A stretch of DNA of 25,841 nucleotides from a bacterium (GCA_021802115.1 JAKABA010000041.1:1-25841), one strand, 5' to 3'; numbered from the stretch's first letter, positions 6,981 to 16,077 are shown. Program-made: numbers and translations. Notes: a model not told the origin generated them from the letters alone.

Positions 6981-7146
6981 ACGGCTGGATCGGCCGCAGG
7001 TGGTCGAGGCCAGGGACAGTTTGCGGAAGCTCCTGGAGGCGATCGAGCGCGGGGAGTTGACGGCCAGTCGGGGCCACGTCGAGCGCCTGGAAGGAGCGGT
7101 CATGGCACTGTCTGCGCTGCTGGGGGACGAGTCTTCAGACGGGTAG
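6961..7146 (+). CDS. Small unknown protein (61 residues)
   Basis: The ATG at 6961 follows CAGGAGGTGATCG, a good ribosome binding site, and lies inside the end of the previous gene. The protein is one charged helical hairpin (RDSLRKLLEAIERGELTASR; HVERLEGAVMALSALLG). No family is recognised. It is the last gene of the rightward operon before the serine recombinase promoter. Confidence 0.6.
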   Translation: MPSQSSRRLDRPQVVEARDSLRKLLEAIERGELTASRGHVERLEGAVMALSALLGDESSDG

Positions 7147-7180
7147 TTATACCAACCCTTCGTATGGTATACTCAGCATA
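7147..7180 (+). promoter_or_regulatory. Serine recombinase promoter with inverted repeat
   Basis: This AT-rich 34-bp gap has TATACT at 7168-7173, a near-consensus -10 box seven bases before the ATG at 7180, so the transcript is probably leaderless. TATACCA (7148-7154) and TGGTATA (7165-7171) form a perfect inverted repeat whose right arm overlaps the -10 box. That suits an autoregulatory operator or half of a recombination site. Neither role is proved. Confidence 0.55.
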
Positions 7181-7848
7181 TGACAAAAGACCTCTCCACA
7201 GGATCGTTCCGGGTGTTCGGCTACATCCGGGTCTCCACCTCGGAGCAGGCGGACAGCGAGGCCGGCCTGGAAGCGCAGCGCACGGCGATCACCGCTGAGT
7301 GCCAGCGGAAGGGCTGGGAGCTGGCGGCGATCTTCGAGGACGCCGGGTGGTCGGCCAAGAATCTGAACCGGCCAGGGATGATCGAGGCCATGACCGGCCT
7401 GGCAGCGGGTCAGGCGGGGGCGCTGGTAGTCGCCAAGCTGGACCGGGCAACGCGGTCGAACATCGACGCCGCCACCCTGCTGGCGAGGGCTGAGCGCGAG
7501 GGCTGGAAGTTCGTGGCGCTCGACCTAGGGATCGACACCTCGACCCCCAGCGGGGAGCTGATCGCCTCGGTAATGGCCGCTGTAGCTCAGTGGGAGCGGC
7601 GAGCCATCGGAGCCCGGACACGTGAGGCGCTGGCGCAGAAGCGGGCGCAGGGGGTGCGGCTCGGCCGGCCCAGGGTGCTTCCTCGCGAGGTGGTGCAGCG
7701 GATCGTCCTCGAGAGGGAAGCCGGGCGGACACTGCAGCAGATCGCTGCCGGACTGATGGCCGACGGCATCGCAACCGGCCAGGGCGGGGCCTCATGGTGG
7801 CCAGCCACCATCGCCAAGGTGCTGCGGTCGAACCAGAGGGCCGCGTGA
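7180..7848 (+). CDS. Small serine recombinase (resolvase/invertase family)
   Basis: A 222-residue serine recombinase. The catalytic motif YIRVSTSEQ is at residues 15-23 with nucleophile Ser19. KLDRATRS and LGIDTSTPSGELIASVMAAVAQWER are the expected active-site and dimer-helix segments. GVRLGRPR links to a C-terminal helix-turn-helix (VLEREAGRTLQQIAAGLM). All core motifs are present, so it looks active. It resolves or inverts DNA at its own site, or moves a small element. It has its own promoter and differs in type from the tyrosine integrase at the left end, which suggests a separately acquired module. Confidence 0.93.
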   Translation: MTKDLSTGSFRVFGYIRVSTSEQADSEAGLEAQRTAITAECQRKGWELAAIFEDAGWSAKNLNRPGMIEAMTGLAAGQAGALVVAKLDRATRSNIDAATLLARAEREGWKFVALDLGIDTSTPSGELIASVMAAVAQWERRAIGARTREALAQKRAQGVRLGRPRVLPREVVQRIVLEREAGRTLQQIAAGLMADGIATGQGGASWWPATIAKVLRSNQRAA

Positions 7849-7875
7849 TCGAACCGACCCACGGAGGGCGTTGAC

Positions 7876-8514
7876 ATGGGCTTGCTAGACGACCTGCGGC
7901 ACAAGCACTAGGCGGAGCTGCTGGCCGCCAAGCAGCAGGCATGGGCGGTCGAGCGGGCCGAGCTGCAAACCGAGTTGCAGGTCGCCACTACCTTCCACGG
8001 TCTGGAAGATGGCGAAGGACTCCAGCTTCGACCCGGAGAGAAGCTCTACTTCCGGCTGGGTGGCGCGCCTCTGCTGGAGATAACCCGGACCCAGGGACAC
8101 CGCACTGGGGTCTACGGGGGACCGTCGTTCCGGATCGCCAAGGGCGTCTACATGCGGACCGGGGCCTTCCGCAGCCACTACGTTCCTGGGGTGGAGCAAC
8201 TGGCTCAGATCGACGTGGGGACTGCCTACGTCACCGACCAGCGGGTGGTGTTCATGGGTGGGAAGCAGACCCGGGAGTTCGACTTCGCCAAGCTGGTCGG
8301 GTACGAGCACCACCCTGAAGGCAGTTACACCCGGTTCAGCGTCGCCAATCGCCAGAGGCCGAGCTGCATCGGTTATGGCGATAAGGCCAGTGCTTGGTGC
8401 TTCCGGGTGGACCTGGCCCACTCGACCTACACCGGCCAGCGAGATGCTTTCGTCGCGAGCGTCCAGCAGGAGCTTGACCAGCATATGGCCGAGCAGCCTG
8501 GGAGCGTTGGTTAG
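7876..8514 (+). pseudogene. PH-like domain protein with premature TAG at codon 12
   Basis: An ATG at 7876 behind GGAGGG opens MGLLDDLRHKH and then meets TAG (7909-7911). The same frame stays open and protein-like to 8514: a coiled segment (AELLAAKQQAWAVERAELQ) and a beta-rich domain (LRPGEKLYFRLGG; GTAYVTDQRVVFMGGKQTRE; FDFAKLVGYEH) like bacterial PH/GRAM-type domains, ending in a helix (VQQELDQHMAEQ). The stop probably inactivates it; a TTG at 7975 could restart a 179-residue form. A decayed relative lies at about 24.47-24.67 kb. Readthrough or an assembly error cannot be excluded. The biochemical role is unknown. Confidence 0.65.
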
Positions 8515-8954
8515 TCCGATGCCTCAGAGCCTGCTGTCCCTTCCATGGCGACGGGGGTGCTCAGATCTCGCTGACCGGCCACCTAACTAGGATCTCATTC
8601 GGCGCTGGTTCGCCGCTCGCTTCCCCAACCGAGGTCCACTTCGGCGCTGCCCAACACGGCCGAAACGGGGTCTGGTAGCACCCCTGTTCGGCTGTGTAGA
8701 GTGGCGCACGTGAGTTTCTCCAGAAGGGGTCCCGTATCGGTGTCTCGCGCCGGTCACTGAGGCGGTGGTGTCCAGACCACAGGGGTCAGCCCGTGACAGA
8801 GTGCCCGATGCCCACGACCAGGTTCCCTGGAGTGTAGGTGGAGCTGTCGCCCCGGCGTCCGCGCGACCGGGGGAGCCCTTGATCCACGCGGGCTCTTGCT
8901 CTCTGGCCGTTGACACGTCGCAGCGGCTCCGGGCCCCCAGTCGGTCACTGTCCA
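8515..8954. other. Intergenic region upstream of the cas operon
   Basis: This 440-bp gap has no convincing gene on either strand. It holds the strong inverted repeat at 8654-8697 and a -10-like TAGAGT (8697-8702) followed by a 16-codon frame from a GTG at 8709 (stop 8757-8759), which could be a leader peptide. TTGACA at 8910 resembles a -35 box but has no good -10 partner. The cas operon promoter should lie here. Confidence 0.4.
8654..8697 (+). promoter_or_regulatory. Strong stem-loop upstream of cas3
   Basis: Arms at 8654-8671 (ACACGGCCGAAACGGGGT) and 8680-8697 (ACCCCTGTTCGGCTGTGT) pair at 16 of 18 positions, counting one G-U, around an 8-nt loop. No T tract follows. It may end read-through from the recombinase side, fold in the cas leader RNA, or bind a regulator. 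Confidence 0.5.
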
Positions 8955-11417
8955 ATGCATGAGGGCGGATCTGGACCGGCGGGTTTTACCGATGGCAGGT
9001 TCGAAGAATTCGTCCAGCTGGCCGCGGGGCGGTCGCCGTACCCATACCAGCAACGGCTAGCCGCGCAAGGGCTACCTGAGCTCTTGCAGATTCCCACGGG
9101 GGCGGGGAAGACACTGGCCGCCACGCTCCCGTGGCTCTACCGTCGCCGATTCCATCCCGACCCTGAGGTCCGTGCCGGGACACCCCACTGGCTGATCTTC
9201 GTGCTCCCGATGCGTGTGCTGGTTGAACAAACCCGGGACGTGATGGGCCGGTGGCTCCGGAACGCGGGGCTTGCAGACGAGGTCGGACTTCACGTGGTGA
9301 TGGGCGGAGAGGGACGCCTGGAGAGTGAGTGGCGCCGCGCTCCAGAGCAGGATGCAGTCTTCGTGGGCACTTTGGACATGCTGATCTCCCGGGCGTTGAA
9401 TCGTGGCTATGCCGCGAGCCGATTCGCTTGGCCGATCGACTTCGGGCTGTTCAACTCGGGGTGCCAGTGGGTCTTCGACGAGGTCCAGCTCATGGGTCCC
9501 GCGCTGCCGACTTCGCGCCAACTCGAGGGGCTCCGTCGCACTCTTGGCACGGCCGTTGCCTGCCGCTCGATGTGGATGTCGGCCACCGTGGATGAGCGAC
9601 TGTTGTCCACCATTGATCTGCCTGGGGTAGGGACCAGCCTCGATCTCGGACCTGAGGACTGGGCCGGGCCCTTAGCTCGGAGGCTAAACGCAACCAAGAT
9701 CGTCCGTCACCTTGTCCTTGAAACTGGTGCGAAGAGCTACGGCCGCGATCTTGCGGCAGCGCTTCGTCAGCATCACCGCCCCGGAACGCGAACCATCGCC
9801 ATCCTCAACTCGGTGGAGCGGGCGCAAGAGGTCTGGCGTGAACTGACCAAGAGGCGTGCCGCCGAGGACGCCGAGGTGGTCCTCCTCCACTCGCGATTCA
9901 GGCCACCGGATCGCGCGCTCCGAGCTGAGGCCGCTCTTCGGCCGATCGATCCGGCGGGCCCTGGGGTTGTCGTGGTCGCTACCCAGGTGCTCGAAGCTGG
10001 GGTCGACATCTCGGCCACTACGCTGTTCACCGAAGCCGCTCCCTGGCCATCGATTGTGCAGCGTGCGGGGCGGTGTAACCGTGGCGGCGAAAGTTCCGAA
10101 GCAGTCCTTCTTTGGGCCTCACCTCCGTCCTTCCAACCCTATGAGGCAGACGATGTTGAGCACGCCGCATCTGAGCTCATCTCACTGGAAGGGGCGTCTG
10201 TGATCCCTCGCGAGCTCATCCTCCGGAAGGTGGCGGTGGTCGAGCCCGTCCACCCGGTTCTCCGTCGCCGTGACTTGGTCGGGCTGTTCGACACTACCTC
10301 CGACCTGTCTGGCAATGATCTCGACGTGGGCCGATACATCCGCGAGGCGGGCGACCTGGACCTGCAGGTGGCGTGGCGGGCCGGGCTCCAAGCCAGTGCT
10401 CCTCCCCCCGAAGCCAAGCCGACTCGCGACGAGCTGTGCCCCGTCCCCATCGGTCAGGTCCGAAAGTGGCTGACGGCGCCGCAGGGCACTGGAGCTCCGA
10501 TGGTGGGCTGGAGGTTTGACCCCATAGGCGCCGAGTGGGTGCGCTGCAAGGCCGAGGATGTTCGTCCCGGCCATGTGCTGTTGGTACCCGCTGCGGCTGG
10601 CGGGTACGATCCGCTGTCGGGTTGGGATCCCAAGTCAACGGTTCCTGTGGAGGTTCTCAGGGGAGAGGAGAGCTCGCCAATTGCCCAGGCCGAGGAGGCG
10701 ACCGCCGACGATCCCTGTACCTTCGCGCCCGGCGCCTGGGTTGACCTCAGGGATCACCTGGAGCAGGCAGAAAGTGCGCTTCGCGACATCGCAGCCGCCT
10801 ACCCGCTACCACCTCACCTGGTCGAGGCCGCCGCGATCGCGGCTCGGCTCCATGACCTGGGCAAGGTGCACCCGGCCTTTCAGGCGTTCCTTTTAAGGAC
10901 CGTCCGGTCGCCCGACGAAGCCCCGCCCCCTGGTGGCCCATGGGCGAAGTCGGCCGGCAGCGGCCGAGCTGTCCACGAGCGCCGATTCTTCCGCCACGAG
11001 TTGGCGTCGGCGCTCGCCCTCCTGGCCAACCCCCAAGCACTGGACGGCATCCCCGATCCTGACTTGGTGGTGTACCTGGTTGCCGCGCACCACGGGAGAG
11101 TTCGCCTGGCAATCCGTTCCCAGCCTGGCGAGATGCCGCCTGTCGGCGACCGCGGCCGACGGGTGGCTCTCGGGATCTGGGACGGCGACCGGCTACCTGC
11201 CGCGGACATTCCGGGTGGCTCCTTTCGTCCCGTGACCCTCAACCTTGCGCCAATGGAACTCGGCGACGATCCGGATGGAGTGCAGTCGTGGACCTCCCGG
11301 ATGATGGCGCTGCTGGACCGGCCGGACCTCGGGCCGTTCCGGCTGGGTTTCCTGGAGGCGCTTGTGCGCCTTGCTGACTGGAGAGTCAGCTCCGACGACC
11401 ATGCGGGACACCCATGA
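8955..11417 (+). CDS. cas3: Cas3 helicase-nuclease, type I-G, C-terminal HD domain
   Basis: This 820-residue protein unwinds and degrades DNA recruited by Cascade. The superfamily 2 helicase comes first: Walker A PTGAGKT (47-53), DEVQ box (175-178), motif III SAT (209-211), VATQVLEAGVDIS (341-353) and motif VI QRAGRCNR (369-376). The HD nuclease is C-terminal: His601, RLHDLGK with His633-Asp634, HE at 681, and AHHGR with His712-His713. Helicase-then-HD is the usual order in subtype I-G/I-U, reversed from most type I systems. All key residues are present. ATG 8955 is preferred to the TTG at 8910, though neither has a clear ribosome binding site. It overlaps csx17 by 4 bp. Confidence 0.93.
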   Translation: MHEGGSGPAGFTDGRFEEFVQLAAGRSPYPYQQRLAAQGLPELLQIPTGAGKTLAATLPWLYRRRFHPDPEVRAGTPHWLIFVLPMRVLVEQTRDVMGRWLRNAGLADEVGLHVVMGGEGRLESEWRRAPEQDAVFVGTLDMLISRALNRGYAASRFAWPIDFGLFNSGCQWVFDEVQLMGPALPTSRQLEGLRRTLGTAVACRSMWMSATVDERLLSTIDLPGVGTSLDLGPEDWAGPLARRLNATKIVRHLVLETGAKSYGRDLAAALRQHHRPGTRTIAILNSVERAQEVWRELTKRRAAEDAEVVLLHSRFRPPDRALRAEAALRPIDPAGPGVVVVATQVLEAGVDISATTLFTEAAPWPSIVQRAGRCNRGGESSEAVLLWASPPSFQPYEADDVEHAASELISLEGASVIPRELILRKVAVVEPVHPVLRRRDLVGLFDTTSDLSGNDLDVGRYIREAGDLDLQVAWRAGLQASAPPPEAKPTRDELCPVPIGQVRKWLTAPQGTGAPMVGWRFDPIGAEWVRCKAEDVRPGHVLLVPAAAGGYDPLSGWDPKSTVPVEVLRGEESSPIAQAEEATADDPCTFAPGAWVDLRDHLEQAESALRDIAAAYPLPPHLVEAAAIAARLHDLGKVHPAFQAFLLRTVRSPDEAPPPGGPWAKSAGSGRAVHERRFFRHELASALALLANPQALDGIPDPDLVVYLVAAHHGRVRLAIRSQPGEMPPVGDRGRRVALGIWDGDRLPAADIPGGSFRPVTLNLAPMELGDDPDGVQSWTSRMMALLDRPDLGPFRLGFLEALVRLADWRVSSDDHAGHP

Positions 11418-13633
11418 TCGAGGTGCCACTCTCCGGCTGCCGCCAGGAGCCACTCGGGTCCTACCTGAAAGCCCTTGGTGTGCTCAGACTGGTCGGAGAA
11501 CAGAAGGATCCTGCCGCGCGAGGTCGTTGGCAGGGTGACATTTTCACGCTCTCCTCGTCACTCCATGAGCCTGACCTTGTGGCGTACTTCCAAGACGAAT
11601 ACCAGCCCACTCCATTGCTAGCCCCGTGGAACAGCGGCAGTGGCTTTCGCGTACAAGGGAAGCGACCAGAGGCTGAGCTGGCGCTTAAAAGGATCGAATC
11701 TTCCTCTGTCGAGCGGCTCGCCCCGTACCGGGCTGCCATCCACGCTGGACGGGAGGTGGTAGCGGAGGGGGACCGCCGCGGGTGGCGCGATCCCTCTGGG
11801 AAACAGTTCTGGGATAGCAAGCACAAGGCGAGCGTGGTCGACCTGTGCCGGGACCAGTTCCCTGACGTGGCCCTGGCCTGGCTTGACGCGGCGGTCGTGC
11901 TAGCCGAGGAACCAGAGTTTGGAGTCCCCCTCCTCGGGACCGGCGGCAACCTGGGCAGCCAGGAACTCTCGATCAGCTTCATGCAGCGGCTGGCCGAGGC
12001 CTTTTGCCTGCTCAATGGAAGGCGAGTGCCGACCCCTGAAGACTCGGCGGGCTGGTTGCGGGCGGCTCTGTTCGCCGACGTCTCCGTACCTGGCGTGGAG
12101 GGGAAGGTGGGCCAGTTCGATCCAGGTGCTGCTGGCGGCGTCAACTCATCCCCCCTCGGCAGCGCCGAAAGCTTAGTCAATCCCTGGGACTACGTACTGA
12201 TGCTGGAGGGCGCGTGCCTGTTCGCGAGCGCACCGGCCCGCAGGTTGGGGGCCAACAGCCGGGGAAAAGCGGCGATGCCCTTCATGTTCGGGACATCGCC
12301 GGCCGGCTTCGCCAGCGCCAGCAGTAGCGAGGCAGCGAAGGGGGAGCTCTGGGCTCCAATCTGGCGGAGACCCGCCACCGCCCTGGAGATCAGCCACCTG
12401 ATCGGGGAAGGCCGTGCTGAGTGGCAAGGCAGGCAGGCCCTGACCGGCGGGGAGATGGTCCGGGCTGCCGCCACTCTGGGGGTTGACCGGGGCGTCGAAA
12501 CGTTCGTGCGGCATGTCTTTGTCGGCCGCCTCGGACAGAGCCCGCTCGCGGTTCCAGTGGGCATGGTTCGAGTCCGGGACGCCCAAGACGTTCCCCTGCT
12601 ATCGCACCTTGACCAGTGGGTGGACCGCGTTCGCCGCGGCAAGAACATGCCCGCGACGGTCGCTATGGCCCTGCGCCAGTACGACACGGCGGCATTCGAG
12701 CTCGCCGCCCGGGGCGGCGCTGGGGAGCTGCGGAGGGTTCTGATGGCCGCAGCTGATCTCGAAGCCAGCACTGGGCGTGCGACGGCCTTTAGAAGTGGGC
12801 CACCCGACCTGCGACCAATCCAGGGGCTGCCCGCGTCGGCCTGGATCCCGCGGCTCGACGATGGGTCTGCCGAGTTCCGGCTGGCAGTTGCCCTCGCGTC
12901 CCAGCGTGATGAGAGTGGCACATGCCTTCGCTGGCTCATGCGCCCCATGACACGATCGCGCAAGACCTCTGACCTCGTCTGGTCGGAGGCGCCGGCACCC
13001 GTTGTCGGATTTGGCCACCGACCGATCCATGAGGTGCTGGCTCTGGCACACGTTCGACGGGCGGTGAAGGCCAGCGCCTCGAGCGATGCCGGAGAGACAC
13101 AACTGTCCTCCACCTCGAGCGAGGCAGGGATCGGGTTCCAGACAGCTTATCGATGGCGCGTGCCTGCGCCCGGGCGCGACGTGGCCAGGTTCGCGGCCGA
13201 TGACGTTGACAGTCTCCGTCTGGGCGAGTGGCTGGCGGCGCTGCTCCTCCTTGATTGGGTGGCAGAGCGAGTGGATGTCTCAGGATGGTTCATTCCTTCC
13301 CATGACTGGGTGGCCCTGGCCCCGACAGCCTGGGGGCTTCTCGCCCCCTTCTTCCACGGGCGACCGATCCCAGTCTCGGGCGACACCGCCGTCCACCTCC
13401 AGCCCGAGGCCGATTGGGTCGGGCGTTTAGCGAGTGGCGCAGTGCTCCAGGTGGTCGAGGCAGCTCTACAACGGCTACGGATAGCTCGCCTAAAGCCAGC
13501 GCTGGCCGACGCGAGGGTAGTGGCTCGCACCGGGCCGCCAGGGGTGCGTCTGGCGGCGGCCCTGCTGGCTCCCATCACCATGCAGGATGCGGCGGCCTTG
13601 ATCCGCAGGATAGTCCCACCGCCCCTCGAGTAA
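11414..13633 (+). CDS. csx17: Csx17, large Cascade subunit of type I-G (Cas8g)
   Basis: A 739-residue protein recognised by the Csx17 N-terminus (SGCRQEPLGSYLKALGVLRL, from residue 7) with the following WQGDIFTLSS. Further typical stretches are FGVPLLGTGGNLGSQELSIS (near 175-194) and LFASAPARRLG (near 271). Csx17 is the large-subunit equivalent of the I-G surveillance complex, expected to recognise the PAM and recruit Cas3. The length is normal and no frameshift is seen. It is coupled to cas3 by an ATGA overlap and is followed after 12 bp by csb1. Confidence 0.9.
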   Translation: MIEVPLSGCRQEPLGSYLKALGVLRLVGEQKDPAARGRWQGDIFTLSSSLHEPDLVAYFQDEYQPTPLLAPWNSGSGFRVQGKRPEAELALKRIESSSVERLAPYRAAIHAGREVVAEGDRRGWRDPSGKQFWDSKHKASVVDLCRDQFPDVALAWLDAAVVLAEEPEFGVPLLGTGGNLGSQELSISFMQRLAEAFCLLNGRRVPTPEDSAGWLRAALFADVSVPGVEGKVGQFDPGAAGGVNSSPLGSAESLVNPWDYVLMLEGACLFASAPARRLGANSRGKAAMPFMFGTSPAGFASASSSEAAKGELWAPIWRRPATALEISHLIGEGRAEWQGRQALTGGEMVRAAATLGVDRGVETFVRHVFVGRLGQSPLAVPVGMVRVRDAQDVPLLSHLDQWVDRVRRGKNMPATVAMALRQYDTAAFELAARGGAGELRRVLMAAADLEASTGRATAFRSGPPDLRPIQGLPASAWIPRLDDGSAEFRLAVALASQRDESGTCLRWLMRPMTRSRKTSDLVWSEAPAPVVGFGHRPIHEVLALAHVRRAVKASASSDAGETQLSSTSSEAGIGFQTAYRWRVPAPGRDVARFAADDVDSLRLGEWLAALLLLDWVAERVDVSGWFIPSHDWVALAPTAWGLLAPFFHGRPIPVSGDTAVHLQPEADWVGRLASGAVLQVVEAALQRLRIARLKPALADARVVARTGPPGVRLAAALLAPITMQDAAALIRRIVPPPLE

Positions 13634-13645
13634 CCAGGAGGTGCC

Positions 13646-14674
13646 ATGCCCATGACCACCGCATACCGACAGTTCTTCGAAGTTGAGCTGAAGCCTGTAG
13701 CCGGAACTCGATTCCAACCTACTGGGTTTCCAGACCTGGGCCCGGCGCTGTTCGACCGCCCGGTCAGGAGGAACGGGACCCTCGAGTGGGTGCCGGCACT
13801 CCTCCTGGAGTCATCCCAGTCGATGGCCAATCATCTGGAGGCGGTGGGATGGGATGCGGCCGTCCAAGAGCCCGCGTCCCCGCTCAGCGGGTTGCCCTAT
13901 GTCCGGGTGGTGGCGGCCAAGGACGGGCAGTACCTCACTTCCAGCCGGACCGAGGCTCACCGGCTCGCGTCGGCTTTTGTCAAGGACTCAACTCTCGATG
14001 GGAAGGGTATGCGCGAGGTGATCAGAGAGCGCCTGGGCCTGCGCGACGACACTCCGCTGGCCCCACGTGGCATCGCTCGGGCGGTATTCGCCCTCGATCC
14101 CCTGTGCTTGATCCACGGAGTGTTCTTCGCTGAGCCGGCCAAGATCTGGCCGGGCCAGCCGCGTATCGCTCGGGCGGTGACCAGCTTCATCGAGGCGGTG
14201 GACGTGCGCGCCGCCAACAGTGGCGGGGTGAAGCGCGACCAGGTGCGCCATCAGGTTGGTGAGTCTGGCGGCGCGACCGAGGGCTACGGCTTCGTGCCAT
14301 ACCACCGAACTGAATACACGGCTGCTCGTATTCAGGCGGCGTTTGTCGTCGATCTTGCGCAGCTCCGCAGCTATGGCTTGGGAGGTGTGGCGACCGAGAT
14401 GCTTGCGACCTTGGCTAGGTGGGAGATCCGGTCGCTTCTCGACGGCGGGCTTCGCCTGCGCACTGCCTGTGACCTGGCCGTGGTAGAGCCGGAGATCGCA
14501 GACCGGGAAGGAGTCCCTTTGCCATCGCTTGCCGAACTCGAAAGCGAGCTTAGGCGGCTCATCGGCGCGTGCCGAGACTTGGCCGGGGATGGGCAGCCAA
14601 TTGAGGTGGTCTGGTCAGGGGGAAAGAAGAAGCCTGCGAAGTCCGAGCCCGAGGCCGCCGCGGACGAGTCCTGA
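13646..14674 (+). CDS. csb1: Csb1, Cascade backbone subunit (Cas7g)
   Basis: A 342-residue RAMP-type Cas7 protein that would coat the crRNA spacer. Diagnostic points are FQPTGFPDLGPALF (residues 23-36) and LLLESSQSMANHLE (52-65), the conserved ESxQS-type segment of Csb1. The HGVFFA and RIARAVTSFIEA segments follow. A central KRDQVRHQ...GYGFVPYHRTEYTA region fits the RNA-binding side. The ATG at 13646 follows CAGGAGGT. It overlaps the next gene by 1 bp (TGATG). The last 20 residues are Lys/Glu/Ala-rich and probably disordered. Confidence 0.9.
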   Translation: MPMTTAYRQFFEVELKPVAGTRFQPTGFPDLGPALFDRPVRRNGTLEWVPALLLESSQSMANHLEAVGWDAAVQEPASPLSGLPYVRVVAAKDGQYLTSSRTEAHRLASAFVKDSTLDGKGMREVIRERLGLRDDTPLAPRGIARAVFALDPLCLIHGVFFAEPAKIWPGQPRIARAVTSFIEAVDVRAANSGGVKRDQVRHQVGESGGATEGYGFVPYHRTEYTAARIQAAFVVDLAQLRSYGLGGVATEMLATLARWEIRSLLDGGLRLRTACDLAVVEPEIADREGVPLPSLAELESELRRLIGACRDLAGDGQPIEVVWSGGKKKPAKSEPEAAADES

Positions 14675-16077
14675 TGGGGACGTCTCTTGAGTTGAGATTT
14701 CCATGGGGTCGATACCACGCCACCCCGTGGGGCCGCAATGTGAACGAGGCTGCGATGGAGTGGCCCCCGTCCCCCTGGCGCATACTCCGCGCCCTCTACG
14801 CGACGTGGCGGACCCGGGCTCCGCAGCTGTCGGAAGCAGGGGTCTACAACCTTCTCTCCCAGCTGGCGGAGCCGCCCACCTTCCATCTCCCGGAGTTTGG
14901 AGAGGCACACACCCGCCACTACATGCCCGATATCGGCCATGGTCACGATCTCGCGTTCGATGCTTTCGCGGTGTTCGAGCCCGGGGCCGCCATTTTCGTC
15001 ACCTGGCCAGCGGACCTTGAACCTGACGCCCGCTCAGCACTGGATGAGTTGGCGCCTCTACTCCCATATCTCGGACGAGCCGAGTCGGTGTGTGAGGCAC
15101 GCCTCCTTCCGCACGGGGAGCAACATTCATTCGGCCTGCAGTCCAGACCCGTCAGTGCGGCCGATCCTGTGGCCACCGAGGCTTCAGACGCTCACCTGGT
15201 CCGCGTCCTAGTGCCGGAAGTGCCACTCGATCTCGACGCTCTCACGGCCCGGACCACCTCTGTCAGAGCGGCCCGACGCATCGATCCCCCCGGAGCGCGC
15301 TGGCAGCCGTACACCCGCCGTGGTCCCGTAGCCCCGGTCCGGGCTGTTCACCACACAGTCCACCCTGCGCCTACAGCTCTTCGGTGGGCCATTGCCGCCC
15401 CGGCGCTGCCTGCGAACTGGGCGGTGGTCTGCATGACCGACATCTTGCGCCGAGCCTGCCTCTCGCGATACGGACGACGCTTCGACGGGGCACCGTCTCC
15501 CACGCTGGCGGGCAAGGATGCGACCGGGCTGCCCATGGCAGGGCATCGTCACGCCCACTACTTCGCCCTCGACTTGGATGGTGACCGGTTGCTGGACCAC
15601 TTCGTCCTTTGGGCACCGGATGGGCTCGACGAGGGGACTGCCCAGGCCATCGCCAGCTTGGACCGACTGGTCGGATACGCGCACGTGCCCGACTTCCGGC
15701 CAGCGCGCCTCGGCATTGAGGCGGTCGGGGACATCGCCGACATCGCTCCGGAGCTGGTGGGACCGGCAAGAGTGTGGCGAAGTTTCACCCCGTTTGCACC
15801 TGCCCGTCATCCCAAGCGCGGAATTCCCTGGGAGCAGCACCTGGCGAGCCAGGTGGCCGAGGAGTTCGGATGGCGCGATCGACCGTCCCCCATCGGAATC
15901 CGTCCCATCGGGGGTGACTGGCTCTCCTTCCGTCGGTACCGACCGACGGCCGACCATCTGCAGGACGCCAGGCGAGCCACGGGCCTTGAGCTCACGTTCT
16001 CCGAGCCGGTCGCGGGGCCCATCTCTCTCGGAGCGCTCAGCCACTTTGGCCTCGGGCTGTTCATCCCGCTACGGTGA
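14674..16077 (+). CDS. csb2: Csb2, Cas5-Cas6-type protein of type I-G
   Basis: A 467-residue protein of the Csb2 family, the signature of subtype I-G. The N-terminal Cas5-like part has the conserved RFPWGRYHATPWG (8-20) and WPPSPWRILRAL (30-41). The C-terminal part has GHRHAHYFALDLDG...LLDHFVLWAP (about 290-315), the His-rich segment expected of the Cas6-like crRNA-processing half, and ends GALSHFGLGLF. In known systems it binds the crRNA 5' handle and cuts the repeat RNA. It is the last cas gene here; the array starts 435 bp later in the same direction. The gene looks complete, so crRNA could be made without other Cas proteins. Confidence 0.9.
   Translation: MGTSLELRFPWGRYHATPWGRNVNEAAMEWPPSPWRILRALYATWRTRAPQLSEAGVYNLLSQLAEPPTFHLPEFGEAHTRHYMPDIGHGHDLAFDAFAVFEPGAAIFVTWPADLEPDARSALDELAPLLPYLGRAESVCEARLLPHGEQHSFGLQSRPVSAADPVATEASDAHLVRVLVPEVPLDLDALTARTTSVRAARRIDPPGARWQPYTRRGPVAPVRAVHHTVHPAPTALRWAIAAPALPANWAVVCMTDILRRACLSRYGRRFDGAPSPTLAGKDATGLPMAGHRHAHYFALDLDGDRLLDHFVLWAPDGLDEGTAQAIASLDRLVGYAHVPDFRPARLGIEAVGDIADIAPELVGPARVWRSFTPFAPARHPKRGIPWEQHLASQVAEEFGWRDRPSPIGIRPIGGDWLSFRRYRPTADHLQDARRATGLELTFSEPVAGPISLGALSHFGLGLFIPLR

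Noticed and set aside
8587..8955. Minus-strand 122-codon frame in the cas upstream gap
   Set aside because: Arg/Ser/Thr-rich with no hydrophobic core, and it spans the strong hairpin; most likely chance in high-GC DNA.
8955..11417. Cas3 domain order as a novelty
   Set aside because: HD after the helicase is the known arrangement in subtype I-G/I-U.
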